This document shows, one piece after another, positions 1-7,707 of a stretch of DNA of 64,000 nucleotides; position 1 is the first letter of the stretch; every line of letters begins with the position of its first letter. Origin of the DNA: Oscillospiraceae bacterium (lineage in GTDB: Bacteria > Bacillota > Clostridia > Oscillospirales > Ruminococcaceae); contig SVMR01000007.1 of the NCBI GenBank assembly GCA_015067315.1, positions 42,040-106,039 on the forward strand. The letters run 5' to 3'. Made by a program: the position numbers and the translations under genes. The notes beneath the pieces were generated by a model. That model was not told the DNA's origin. It saw only the letters and a list, made by a program, of their open reading frames with translations, and did no database searches.

Positions 1-1
1 T

Positions 2-115
2 TCCGTATCCGAAATTTCGGAAAAATACGGAATCGGCGAAAGCAAGGTAAAATCCGTTCTTTTCCGGATGAGGAACGAACTCCGAAAAAAACTAAAAAAG
101 GAGGATTTTATATGA
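2..115 (+). CDS. C-terminal end of an ECF-type sigma factor (partial)
   Basis: The frame entering from the left edge encodes about 37 residues ending just inside the next gene. The peptide has the look of sigma region 4.2, with an SEISEKYGIGESKVKSVLFR helix-turn-helix followed by a basic tail (RMRNELRKKLKKE). The stop codon overlaps the start of the downstream gene as ATGA, so the two are translationally coupled. That pairing is typical of an ECF sigma factor followed by its membrane regulator. Most of the gene lies outside the window, so its subgroup cannot be assigned. It is too short for the ORF track. Confidence 0.7.
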   Translation, partial: SVSEISEKYGIGESKVKSVLFRMRNELRKKLKKEDFI

Positions 116-915
116 CAAAAAACGCTCTTGAAATGATAAACGACATTGATGACGAAATGCTTCTTTCCGCACTTGAAAAACCCGCGGAAAAGAAAACCGT
201 TTTAAGATTCGGAAAACTCCGCTGGACAGCGGTTGCCGCCGTAATCGCGCTTTTGGTTTCCGTTCCGGTTGTTGCGGAAGTTTTCGGATTCAGCGTTGCT
301 TTCCATGAAAACGATAAAAAGCTTGAAGTGAGCACAAACGCGGTTTTTGCCGCCGAAGAATTTTCCGAAGAGGTAAGAGCTGTAAAAGGTCAGGAATATT
401 TTGTTATGCAGAATATGGAGGAAGCCGAAAATTTCATCGGAATCAACATGCCCGACAACGCGGTTCTTGATAAAGCGTATCCTTACTACGTTCAGATGGA
501 CTTTTTCTCCGAAGGAAATCCGCAGAGAGTTCACTGTAACGTCTTCGTCGGTGAAAATGAAGGAAATCTTCTTACCGCAACCGCAGAAGCATGGTATGTT
601 TTTGAGGACTATGAAACCAACGGATTCGGACCGGACGACGTTACTGTATCTGTAAAATACAAAGCAGTCTGTGACCGGAATCCCTCTTCCGGAACTGCCG
701 GATACGGCTTCAATCTTGACAATATTACCCCCGAAATCGAAAAATATATAACTCCCTCCGGAAGGGAATGTGAAATTGCGCTGTACGAGGGTTACGGATT
801 CGACGCAAAAGGCGTTGCCGTTGTTGACAGGATCCTTGTTATTGTTGAAGTTTCCGGAAGCGAAAAAGAAGCGGTTTTTGAAACCGTTAAAGCGATTCTT
901 GACGCATACAATTAA
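112..915 (+). CDS. Single-pass membrane protein, probable anti-sigma or sigma-linked sensor
   Basis: This 267-residue protein has a short acidic cytoplasmic N-terminus (MINDIDDEMLLSALEKP), one transmembrane helix at about residues 41-60 (WTAVAAVIALLVSVPVVAEV), and a roughly 200-residue extracytoplasmic domain I do not recognise. The start is ATG behind AAGGAGG and overlaps the stop of the sigma factor by four bases. Proteins of this layout coupled to ECF sigma factors often hold the sigma factor at the membrane or sense envelope state. No zinc-binding HxxxCxxC anti-sigma motif is visible, so an anti-sigma role is inferred from context only. A terminator follows at once, ending the operon. Confidence 0.55.
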   Translation: MTKNALEMINDIDDEMLLSALEKPAEKKTVLRFGKLRWTAVAAVIALLVSVPVVAEVFGFSVAFHENDKKLEVSTNAVFAAEEFSEEVRAVKGQEYFVMQNMEEAENFIGINMPDNAVLDKAYPYYVQMDFFSEGNPQRVHCNVFVGENEGNLLTATAEAWYVFEDYETNGFGPDDVTVSVKYKAVCDRNPSSGTAGYGFNLDNITPEIEKYITPSGRECEIALYEGYGFDAKGVAVVDRILVIVEVSGSEKEAVFETVKAILDAYN

Positions 916-932
916 AAAATTCTCTTGTGCCG

Positions 933-970
933 AAACCGACCTATGGTTACTATCATGGGTCGGTTTTTTT
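933..970 (+). terminator. Intrinsic terminator after the sigma/membrane-protein operon
   Basis: An inverted repeat (aaaccgacc / gggtcggttt) is followed by a T-run, 17 bases after the stop codon of the membrane protein. Confidence 0.8.
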
Positions 971-1015
971 GTGTTATACGGAGCCATCGGCGTGACTGGG
1001 AGGGTGTTTTCCCTC

Positions 1016-1056
1016 TAAACCCCTGCGGGGCGCCTCTCCCGGAGGGAGAGGCAGGA
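1016..1056. repeat. Fragment of a dispersed hairpin repeat
   Basis: Two small hairpins (cccctgcgggg and cctctcccggagggagagg) resemble the arm hairpins of the dispersed repeats seen elsewhere. The variable core is missing. It lies between convergent transcripts. Confidence 0.4.
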
Positions 1057-1064
1057 TATGATAT

Positions 1065-1101
1065 ATACAAAAACAGTCCCGACAGACGAGATGCCGGGAC
1101 T
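1065..1101 (-). terminator. Intrinsic terminator of the maltodextrin operon
   Basis: On the minus strand cagtcccg / cgggactg form an 8-bp stem followed by TTTTTG, downstream of the malQ stop. It closes the five-gene operon. Confidence 0.75.
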
Positions 1102-1141
1102 GCAACTGTTTTATGGCTACCCGCTTTTACGGGCGCTTTTT

Positions 1142-2611
1142 TTATATTCTGCCGAAGCGGGTTGTTATTTCGAGGATATATTTTCCGAGTTTTTCGGAAG
1201 CGAAACCGGGTTTTGCGCGCCAGGTCCAGTTTTTATCCGAAAGGGTTCCCGGAAGATTCATTCTTGCCTCTTCGCCCAGTTCAAGGTAATCCTGCATCAG
1301 AATTACGCAAAGGCGGCTGTTTGAAGCCATACAGCCGCGGATAAGACCTTTTGCAAGACCTTCCTCTTCGGTGAGCCCGAGATATTTTTTTCCTTCCTCA
1401 AGGTCTCTTTCCGCAACGTCGGACAGCCATTGCACAAGGGTCGGGTTATCGTGAGTTCCGGAATAAACGACGGAATTTTCCGGATATGTATGGGGAAGAT
1501 AGTTTCCCGCTTCGCGGGAATCGAAGGCGAACTGCATTATCTTCATTCCAGGATAGCCGGAATCTTCCTGGAGTTTTCTTACTTCCGGAGTTACAAAGCC
1601 GAGATCTTCGGCGATAAAATCCACGTCCGGAATTGATTTTACTGCGTTAATGAAATCCATTCCCGGACCTTTTTCCCAACGTCCGTTCATTGCGGTTTTT
1701 TCGCCGGCGGGAATTGACCAATAGCTTTCAAATCCGCGGAAATGGTCGATGCGGATTATATCATACATATGTTTTGCGGCGCCGAGGCGGCGTTTCCACC
1801 AGGCAAAACCGTTTTTCTTCATCTTATCCCAATCATAGATCGGGTTTCCCCAAAGCTGACCGTCTGCGCTGAAGGAATCCGGCGGGCAGCCCGCAACTCT
1901 TTTCGGATTGAGATTTTCGTCAAGAAGAAATTCGCCCGGTTCCGCCCAGACGTCAGCGGAATCAAGGGGAACATAAATCGGAATATCGCCGACGATTTTT
2001 ATTCCGTTTTCGTTCGCGTATCCCCGGAGTTTTTCCCATTGGGAGAAAAATTCAAACTGGAGAAAATATTTGAACGCAATATCTTCTTTTAATTCTTCGC
2101 GTTTTTCCCCGAGGGATTTTTCATCCCGAAGGCGGAGTTCTTCCGGCCATTCGGTCCAGGGTTTTCCCCCGAAGGAATCCTTTATTGCGGTGAAAAGCGC
2201 ATATTCCGAAAGCCAGCCTTCGTTTTCGGAAACGAATTTATTGTATTTTTCGTCCGGAACAAAGCGGTTGAAGGCAAGGCGGAGCACTTTTGTTCTGTTT
2301 TCATAAAGCACGCCGAAATCGACTTTTTCCTCATTGTTTCCCCAGAAAAAAGATTCGGTCTCCTTTTTTTCAAGAAGACCGTTATCCATCAAGGTTTCCA
2401 GATCGATGAGATAGTGGTTTCCGGCAAAGGCAGAGCAGGATTGGTAAGGTGAATCTCCGTAACCGGTTGGCGAAAGGGGCAGGATCTGCCAGACTTTCTG
2501 GCCGGCTTTTTTAAGGAAATCCACAAATTCATAGGCATTTTTTCCCATTGTTCCGATTCCGAAGGGACCGGGAAGAGAGGAAATATGCATCAAGATTCCG
2601 CTTTCTCTCAT
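1142..2611 (-). CDS. malQ: 4-alpha-glucanotransferase (amylomaltase, GH77)
   Basis: The 489-residue protein matches MalQ along its length. It begins with RESGILMHISSLPGPFGIG and carries the GH77 catalytic landmarks: the nucleophile region IRIDHFRGF, the acid/base region FIAEDLGF and GTHDNPTLVQW. MalQ transfers alpha-1,4-glucan segments between maltodextrins in the cytoplasm and releases glucose. It is the last gene of a minus-strand operon with a sugar-binding lipoprotein, two ABC permeases and a LacI regulator. This supports import and processing of maltodextrins, although the imported sugar is inferred from MalQ rather than from the transporter itself. Length is normal for the family. Confidence 0.95.
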   Translation of the reverse strand: MRESGILMHISSLPGPFGIGTMGKNAYEFVDFLKKAGQKVWQILPLSPTGYGDSPYQSCSAFAGNHYLIDLETLMDNGLLEKKETESFFWGNNEEKVDFGVLYENRTKVLRLAFNRFVPDEKYNKFVSENEGWLSEYALFTAIKDSFGGKPWTEWPEELRLRDEKSLGEKREELKEDIAFKYFLQFEFFSQWEKLRGYANENGIKIVGDIPIYVPLDSADVWAEPGEFLLDENLNPKRVAGCPPDSFSADGQLWGNPIYDWDKMKKNGFAWWKRRLGAAKHMYDIIRIDHFRGFESYWSIPAGEKTAMNGRWEKGPGMDFINAVKSIPDVDFIAEDLGFVTPEVRKLQEDSGYPGMKIMQFAFDSREAGNYLPHTYPENSVVYSGTHDNPTLVQWLSDVAERDLEEGKKYLGLTEEEGLAKGLIRGCMASNSRLCVILMQDYLELGEEARMNLPGTLSDKNWTWRAKPGFASEKLGKYILEITTRFGRI

Positions 2612-2643
2612 TTTGGAAAAGCTCCTTATATTGAATTTATTTT

Positions 2644-3660
2644 TTATTCTTCGGCTTGGATTTTTGCTGTGCTTTCCCTTTGGTGAACGGCAAAGGGAAT
2701 CATTTCGTGTTTTGTGCTTCCGTTTTTTTCGATGCAGTCCAAAAGGATTTCGACGCTTCTTTTTGCCATTTTTCTTACGGACTGTTCAACGGTGCTGAGT
2801 TTCGGAACAAGGAAGGAACCGAGAACAAGACCGTCGAAGCCGAAAACCGAAACGTCTTCCGGAACTCTTAATCCGTTATCTTTAAGGGCGCGTATTGCGC
2901 CGATTGCCATAACGTCCGCAACGGCAAAAATCGCAGTGAAATTCCGCTTGTTTTTAAGAAGGCGGCAGGTTGCGTCATAACCGTCCTGATAGGAAAAGCG
3001 GACGCCGCAATAATCCGTTTTTTCCTCAAAAACAATACCGTGCTCTTTGCAGGATTCGAGGCAGCCTTCGTAACGAAGGCGTCCGGTATCGGAATTTTCC
3101 TTATCGCCGCCGACAACGGCAATTCTTCTGTGACCCAAAGCTATAAGGGTATCCATTGCGGCTTTTGCGGCTTTCCGGTCGTCGGTTGAAACGCTTGAAA
3201 GATTTTCGAACGGAAGTTCCGAAGCATCGCTTGATACAAGGACGCAGGGAATTTCGATTTTATCAAAATCGGAAAGAAAATGTCCGGTGTTTCCGCCAAG
3301 GACAAGGATTCCCTGGGGTTTTTTCTCCCTGCAAAGGCGTACCGCCCGAAGAACCTCGTTGTCGTCTTCGTCGATATAATCCACCAGAAGGGGATATTCC
3401 GTTTTTGCGATTTCGCTTTGGATATATTCCACAAGGGAACCGAACATTTCGTTGGAGGTGCCTTTTACTACAACAATAATCGAATCGGAACGCTGCTGTT
3501 TAAGGTTTTTTGCGTTGTCGTTGACTTCAAAACCGCTTTCTTCGATTGCCCGAAGAATTTTTGCCCTTGCCTTGCGGCTTACGTTCGGGCGGTTATTGAG
3601 AACCCTTGAAACGGTCGCAACGCCGTAACCGGTGAGTTCCGCAAGATCCTTTATTGTCAT
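2644..3660 (-). CDS. LacI-family transcriptional regulator of the maltodextrin operon
   Basis: This 338-residue protein has an N-terminal LacI helix-turn-helix (TIKDLAELTGYGVATVSRVL) and hinge, then a periplasmic-binding-protein-like effector domain ending in SVFGFDGLVLGSFLVPKLSTV. It probably senses a sugar and controls the operon it belongs to. It lies 43 bases downstream of the second permease and 32 bases upstream of malQ, all on one strand. A LacI-type palindrome sits at the operon promoter (7014-7038), which makes autoregulation likely. Whether the protein is a maltose or another disaccharide sensor cannot be read from sequence alone. CcpA is less likely, given its position inside a sugar operon. 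Confidence 0.9.
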   Translation of the reverse strand: MTIKDLAELTGYGVATVSRVLNNRPNVSRKARAKILRAIEESGFEVNDNAKNLKQQRSDSIIVVVKGTSNEMFGSLVEYIQSEIAKTEYPLLVDYIDEDDNEVLRAVRLCREKKPQGILVLGGNTGHFLSDFDKIEIPCVLVSSDASELPFENLSSVSTDDRKAAKAAMDTLIALGHRRIAVVGGDKENSDTGRLRYEGCLESCKEHGIVFEEKTDYCGVRFSYQDGYDATCRLLKNKRNFTAIFAVADVMAIGAIRALKDNGLRVPEDVSVFGFDGLVLGSFLVPKLSTVEQSVRKMAKRSVEILLDCIEKNGSTKHEMIPFAVHQRESTAKIQAEE

Positions 3661-3703
3661 TTTTCCGGCACCCCCTTTCGATTGTTTTTTTGGTTAAAAG
3701 TTA

Positions 3704-4558
3704 TCAGCCTTTTACTGCGCCGGCAGCAACACCTTTAATGATGTGTTTCTGGCAGGTGAGATAGAAGATGATTACGGGGACGATGCTCAGGAGGATAAGC
3801 GCCATTGTTGCGCCGAGGTCAACGGTTCCGTAGCTTCCTTTGAGGTACTGGATATGGATCGGGATGGTTCTGTATTCGGTTCTGTCGAGAACGAGATAGG
3901 GAAGAAGATAGTCGTTCCAGATCCACATGATTTCGAGGATCGCAACGGAAATTATGGTGGGTTTCATCATCGGGAGAACAACGCTGAAATAGGTGCGGAA
4001 GGGGTTGCAGCCGTCGATTGCCGCGGCTTCTTCGATATCAAGCGGAATTCCTTTGATAAAACCGACGAACATGAATACCGCAAGACCCGCTCCGAAACCG
4101 AGATAGATTACAGGAATTGTCCAGGGGGTGTTGAGTTTTAAGGTATCTGCGGTTTTGGAAAGGGTGAACATTACCATCTGGAAAGGAACTACCATGGAGA
4201 ATACGCAGGCATAATATACGATTCTGCAAACGAGGGAATCAACACGGGAGATATACCATGCGGCCATGGAAGTGAAGAGAAGGATAAGTGCCGTTCCGAG
4301 AAGGGTGATTACGATTGAATAGAGGACGGATTTTGCGAAAGGATATCCGCCGAAGGTCATACCGGTTATGAAGTTGTCAAATTCCGCAAAGCTTTCGGCT
4401 GTGGGAAGCTTGAAAGTTTCGGTTTTTACGAAGGTGTTCTTCTTGAAGGAGTTTACAACTACCATTGCAACGGGGAAAACATAGAAAATTGAAAGAAGAA
4501 CAAAAAGAACTGTTGTAAGATTTTTTCCTAATTTTTCTTTCTGGAAAGCGCCTTTCAT
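3704..4558 (-). CDS. Carbohydrate ABC transporter permease, MalG type
   Basis: The 284-residue membrane protein has about six hydrophobic segments and the cytoplasmic EAA loop of ABC importers (DIEEAAAIDGCNPFRTYFS) near residue 190, which docks on the ATPase. It is the second permease of the sugar importer. Its start overlaps the stop of the upstream permease by one base (TAATG), indicating coupled translation. The ATPase is not in this operon. The most likely partner is the divergently encoded UgpC/MsmK-type ATPase at 7708. Family placement is clear, substrate is inferred. Confidence 0.93.
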   Translation of the reverse strand: MKGAFQKEKLGKNLTTVLFVLLSIFYVFPVAMVVVNSFKKNTFVKTETFKLPTAESFAEFDNFITGMTFGGYPFAKSVLYSIVITLLGTALILLFTSMAAWYISRVDSLVCRIVYYACVFSMVVPFQMVMFTLSKTADTLKLNTPWTIPVIYLGFGAGLAVFMFVGFIKGIPLDIEEAAAIDGCNPFRTYFSVVLPMMKPTIISVAILEIMWIWNDYLLPYLVLDRTEYRTIPIHIQYLKGSYGTVDLGATMALILLSIVPVIIFYLTCQKHIIKGVAAGAVKG

Positions 4559-5493
4559 TACTGCTGTACCTCCTTTTTACGGGTTGCGGAAAGCTGGGCG
4601 ATTGCCAGGGTTGCAACAAGAATAAAGAACAGAACCGCTTTTGCCTGGGCAACGCCGCGGGATGCTGTATTCTGTCCGTAGAAAGTGTTGTAAATGTTGA
4701 GTGCAAGCATTTCGGTTGTGCGGACCGCGGAACCGTCCGGATTGATTTCGAAGGGATAACCGCCGGTGAGGGCAAGGTTCTGGTCGAAGAGCTTGAATCC
4801 GTTGGTGAGGGAAAGGAAGGTGCAGATTGTGATGGAGGGCATTACGTTCGGGATGGTGACTTTGAAAAGAGTCTGCCAACCGTTTGCGCCGTCGATTTTT
4901 GCAGCTTCAAGCATATCTTCCGGAACAGCCTGAAGACCCGCTATGTAGATGATCATCATATAACCGATCTGCTGCCAGCAGGTGAGGATTATAAGTCCCC
5001 AGAATCCCCAGCTTTTATCCATGAGAATGGAAGTCTGGTAATAACCGAGGAAGCCGTCAAAAATCATGCTCCAGATATAACCGAGAACGATACCGCCGAT
5101 GAGGTTCGGCATGAAGAAAACGGTTCTGAAAATATTTGCGCCTCTTATTTTCTGGGTGAGAGCATAGGCAACCGCAAACGCAAACACGTTAATAAGAACA
5201 AGGGATACAACCGCAAAAAGGGCGGTGAATCCGAAGGAATACATAAAGCTCTGGTCTGCAAGGGCTTTTTCATAGTTGGAGATTCCGACCCATTCCCAGT
5301 TGCTTGTGGTCTTGAACTTGCAGAAAGAAAGGAAAAGACCATGGAAGAAGGGCCATACAAATCCGATTAAGAATGCCGCGACGACCGGCATAAGGAAAAG
5401 AGGGGACCAGCGCTGGATCGGTCTGCGTATCATATCGCTGTTGACCGCGGCGCTGTCGTGACTGCGTTTCATAATTGCTTCAACTCCTGCCAA
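4558..5493 (-). CDS. Carbohydrate ABC transporter permease, MalF type
   Basis: This 311-residue permease has a hydrophilic N-terminus, about six transmembrane segments beginning near residue 33 (LFLMPVVAAFLIGFVWPFF), and the EAA loop LEAAKIDGANGWQTLFKV. With the MalG-type protein it should form the heterodimeric channel of a sugar importer. The start used here is the ATG of the track. MKRSHDSAAVN, seven codons downstream, is an alternative. A terminator-like hairpin separates it from the upstream binding-protein gene, so it is probably made in lower amount than the binding protein. Confidence 0.92.
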   Translation of the reverse strand: MAGVEAIMKRSHDSAAVNSDMIRRPIQRWSPLFLMPVVAAFLIGFVWPFFHGLFLSFCKFKTTSNWEWVGISNYEKALADQSFMYSFGFTALFAVVSLVLINVFAFAVAYALTQKIRGANIFRTVFFMPNLIGGIVLGYIWSMIFDGFLGYYQTSILMDKSWGFWGLIILTCWQQIGYMMIIYIAGLQAVPEDMLEAAKIDGANGWQTLFKVTIPNVMPSITICTFLSLTNGFKLFDQNLALTGGYPFEINPDGSAVRTTEMLALNIYNTFYGQNTASRGVAQAKAVLFFILVATLAIAQLSATRKKEVQQ

Positions 5494-5554
5494 TTGAATT
5501 ATAAAAAAGATTCACCGAAAAAGCTTCGCGCGGCCTTTTCGATGATATATTAAA

Positions 5555-5590
5555 AAAACGGAGCGAGCTTTATGGCTCGCTCCGTTTTGT
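5555..5590 (-). terminator. Partial terminator between binding protein and permeases
   Basis: On the minus strand aacggagcgagc and gctcgctccgtt form a 12-bp stem with a 6-base loop, followed directly by TTTTTTT. It lies inside the operon, after the binding-protein gene. Such hairpins commonly let the binding protein be produced in excess over the permeases. Confidence 0.8.
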
Positions 5591-5631
5591 CAAAGCGAAA
5601 CTGCTTTGTTTGTTTTTTAAGAATTCAGATA

Positions 5632-6969
5632 TCAGCCGTTTGCAAGAGCATACTGAACTGCCCAACCGTCGATGAATGCGGTTACAACAGTTGCCCAGTT
5701 TGCATCGGTAGGATCTGCGTTGTATGCGTTGATTGCTGCAACAGCGGTTGCACGGTAATCGTCAACGTTGGGCTGATAGTTGGTTACCCAAGCGAAGTTA
5801 TAGCAGCCGTCTGCAAGATATGCGTTAGCCTGTGCAAGGAATCTGTTGGTGGATTCTGCAGCAGATTTATAAGGCATTACGCCGAAGGTGGTAACAGCCA
5901 TTTCGGAAGCTTCGGGATCGGTTACGAGCCATACGAGGAAGTCCATGGTTGCCTGGATGTCTTCTTCGGAAGCAGTTCCGTTGATTGCCCAGTAGTTTTC
6001 GGTACCGCAGTTAAGACCTGCTTTTTCTTCGCCTTCAATGCCGCTGTAATAAGGGATCATGTAAAGATCTTCAGCGTTCATGCCTTTGTCGAGAAGACCC
6101 TGGTATTCCCAGTTGCCGTTGCAGTAGAATGCTGCTTTGCCTTCTGCAAATTCAGCTGCTGCATCGAAACCGCCGTTTGCAAGTTCTTTACGATCGGTGG
6201 TGGAGTTTTCGAGCATGAGATCGAAGAGGTTGCGGAAGTTATCCATGTATGCGCCGGTAAGGGTTGCAGGACCGTATGCGCCGTTGCCCCATGCTTCGGG
6301 ATCGTCACGGTATTCGTGAACATATTCGAGGTTGATGAGGTGGCCGGTGAATCTCCAAGAGGAAGAACCGTCCATACCTGCGGAAGTGAATGCGCTGAAA
6401 CCAAGGGTATCTTTGTTTGCGGTGATGTCTTCAACAACAGCTTTGAGGGTTTCGAAGTTGGTGATTTCGGAAACGTCGTGGCCTGCTTCATTAAGAAGAG
6501 CGTTGTTTACGATGATGCCGTAGCATTCATAGCAGTAACCGATGGAAACAAGTTTGCCGTCTTCGTCATATACGTTGTATGCGTCGGTGGAAAGTTCTGC
6601 TTCGATTGCGGTGCCGGTAAGATCAAGGCAATATTCGCCCCAGGTGGGAACACCGTTGGGAGATACTACAAAGATGGTAGGAGCGTTGCTCTTATCCATT
6701 TCTGCGGTAAGGGTTTCGCTGTAGGTACCGGATGCTGCGGTTTCTACTTTTACTTCTACGCCGGTTTTGCTGGTGTAGAGTTCTGCGATTGCTTTGAGAG
6801 CTTCATCAGATTCGGGTTTGAAGTTGAGCCAATAAACGGAACCGGTTGCTGCGGTTTCGCCTTCGCCTTCGCCTTCGTTGCCGGGTTCATTGGGAGTTTC
6901 TTCCTGTCCGCATGCTGCGAAGGAGAGAACCATTGCGAGAGCCATGAGAATAGCAAAAAGCTTTTTCAT
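5632..6969 (-). CDS. Extracellular sugar-binding lipoprotein of the ABC importer
   Basis: The 445-residue protein starts with a lipoprotein signal peptide ending in a lipobox (MVLSFAAC, Cys20), then an acidic, low-complexity linker (ETPNEPGNEGEGEGE) and a bacterial extracellular solute-binding domain of family 1. It would be tethered to the outer face of the membrane and deliver oligosaccharides to the MalF/MalG-type permeases. It is the first gene of the operon. The ATG follows TAGGAGG, and a well-defined promoter and operator lie upstream. Given MalQ in the same operon, the ligand is probably a maltodextrin. Other glucans cannot be excluded. Confidence 0.93.
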   Translation of the reverse strand: MKKLFAILMALAMVLSFAACGQEETPNEPGNEGEGEGETAATGSVYWLNFKPESDEALKAIAELYTSKTGVEVKVETAASGTYSETLTAEMDKSNAPTIFVVSPNGVPTWGEYCLDLTGTAIEAELSTDAYNVYDEDGKLVSIGYCYECYGIIVNNALLNEAGHDVSEITNFETLKAVVEDITANKDTLGFSAFTSAGMDGSSSWRFTGHLINLEYVHEYRDDPEAWGNGAYGPATLTGAYMDNFRNLFDLMLENSTTDRKELANGGFDAAAEFAEGKAAFYCNGNWEYQGLLDKGMNAEDLYMIPYYSGIEGEEKAGLNCGTENYWAINGTASEEDIQATMDFLVWLVTDPEASEMAVTTFGVMPYKSAAESTNRFLAQANAYLADGCYNFAWVTNYQPNVDDYRATAVAAINAYNADPTDANWATVVTAFIDGWAVQYALANG

Positions 6970-7013
6970 TTAGTTTTCCTCCTAAATTATCTTTCGGGTT
7001 TTTCCCATTTTTT

Positions 7014-7038
7014 TGGAAACGATTTCATGCCGTTTCCA
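7014..7038 (-). promoter_or_regulatory. LacI/cre-like operator of the maltodextrin operon
   Basis: TGGAAACG and CGTTTCCA form a palindrome with a 9-base centre just downstream of the -10 box. The left part, TGGAAACGATTTCA, also fits the cre consensus TGWAANCGNTNWCA at 13 of 14 positions. It is therefore a good site for the LacI-family regulator encoded in the operon, for CcpA, or for both. Confidence 0.65.
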
Positions 7039-7046
7039 CGGTTAAT

Positions 7047-7075
7047 AATATACTCTTTTAATAAGGTATTTTCAA
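7047..7075 (-). promoter_or_regulatory. SigA-type promoter of the maltodextrin operon
   Basis: On the minus strand TTGAAA, 17 bases, TATATT, reading toward the binding-protein gene. The -35 box overlaps a TTTTCAACA 9-mer on the plus strand. Confidence 0.7.
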
Positions 7076-7292
7076 CAGCTTTTTCAAAGTTCTATATTTC
7101 ATATAATTGGAAGGTTTTTAATTTGTTGATTTTGCCCACAGGTTTTTAAGGATTTGTTGCATTTTTACTGATTTTCACGTATATTATCTGTTTTTGCATC
7201 ATTAAAACTGCTTATTTTGCAATTTTCCCTTCATTTTCGTGCAAAGACTGTTGTTTTTGAGCAGAGGACAGAGGCGCGGATTTTTGCGTGAG

Positions 7293-7432
7293 CGGGGGAT
7301 TTTTTAACCGCCTGCGGTTAAAAAAGGCTGGGGGATTCTTTTGTAATTTTCCGGTATTTTAAGGAAGAATCCCTCCGTCATTTCCTGCGGAAATGCCACC
7401 TCCCTTTAACAAGGGAGGCTATTGCCTTCCGG
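7293..7432. repeat. Dispersed modular hairpin repeats
   Basis: Two cores are visible: ttttttaaccgcctgcggttaaaaaa and CATTTCCTGCGGAAATG (7379-7395), the latter inside arms ccctccgt...gccacctccctttaacaagggaggct. The same core recurs near 42130. The remainder of the 6970-7707 gap is AT-rich DNA carrying the two divergent promoters. Confidence 0.75.
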
Positions 7433-7494
7433 GAATTTTTGTTTTAGGTAATAATTCACAAAAATTCTGCGTAAAGTCTATGAAATGACACGGA

Positions 7495-7523
7495 TTGAAA
7501 TTTTTATTTTCCGGTGTTATCAT
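7495..7523 (+). promoter_or_regulatory. Promoter of the ABC ATPase gene
   Basis: TTGAAA, 17 bases, TATCAT. A TATAAT hexamer follows one base later as an alternative -10 box. It would give a leader of roughly 175 nucleotides before the ATPase start codon. Confidence 0.55.
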
Positions 7524-7536
7524 TATAATAACTTAT

Positions 7537-7702
7537 TGTATGCCGTTCTACTCCACCAAATAGGCTGCATACATAAAAGAAGGAGGATATGTCAAAACCG
7601 CCCGACTCGCGGTGCGGCAGTGTGGAGACCTGCCGTAATGTCTTGTTCCGCTTTGCCGGAAAAGGCGAGGGATTTCGCCCGGATGGGGATTTCCCGGAGT
7701 CG
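7537..7702 (+). promoter_or_regulatory. Structured 5' leader of the ABC ATPase gene
   Basis: The transcribed leader holds a 7-bp stem TGTATGC/GCATACA (7537-7573). It then holds a closed multi-stem domain: cgactc/gagtcg (7603-7608 with 7697-7702) encloses cggcag/ctgccg, ttccg/cggaa, ggcga/tcgcc and a small ggg/ccc hairpin. The closing stem covers the GGAG that precedes the ATPase ATG, so folding could block ribosome binding. It resembles no riboswitch class I can name. Pairings were found by eye and not folded computationally. Confidence 0.5.
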
Positions 7703-7707
7703 TATTT

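Noticed and set aside
5572-7149. 525-residue plus-strand ORF
   Set aside because: It lies antisense to the sugar-binding lipoprotein, is rich in Cys and Phe with no domain, and arises from the codon bias of the real gene.
7545-7565. tmRNA or tRNA 3' end (ctccaccaaat, also at 20098)
   Set aside because: No tRNA-like domain, resume codon or acceptor stem surrounds either copy. Two 12-base matches in AT-rich DNA are weak.
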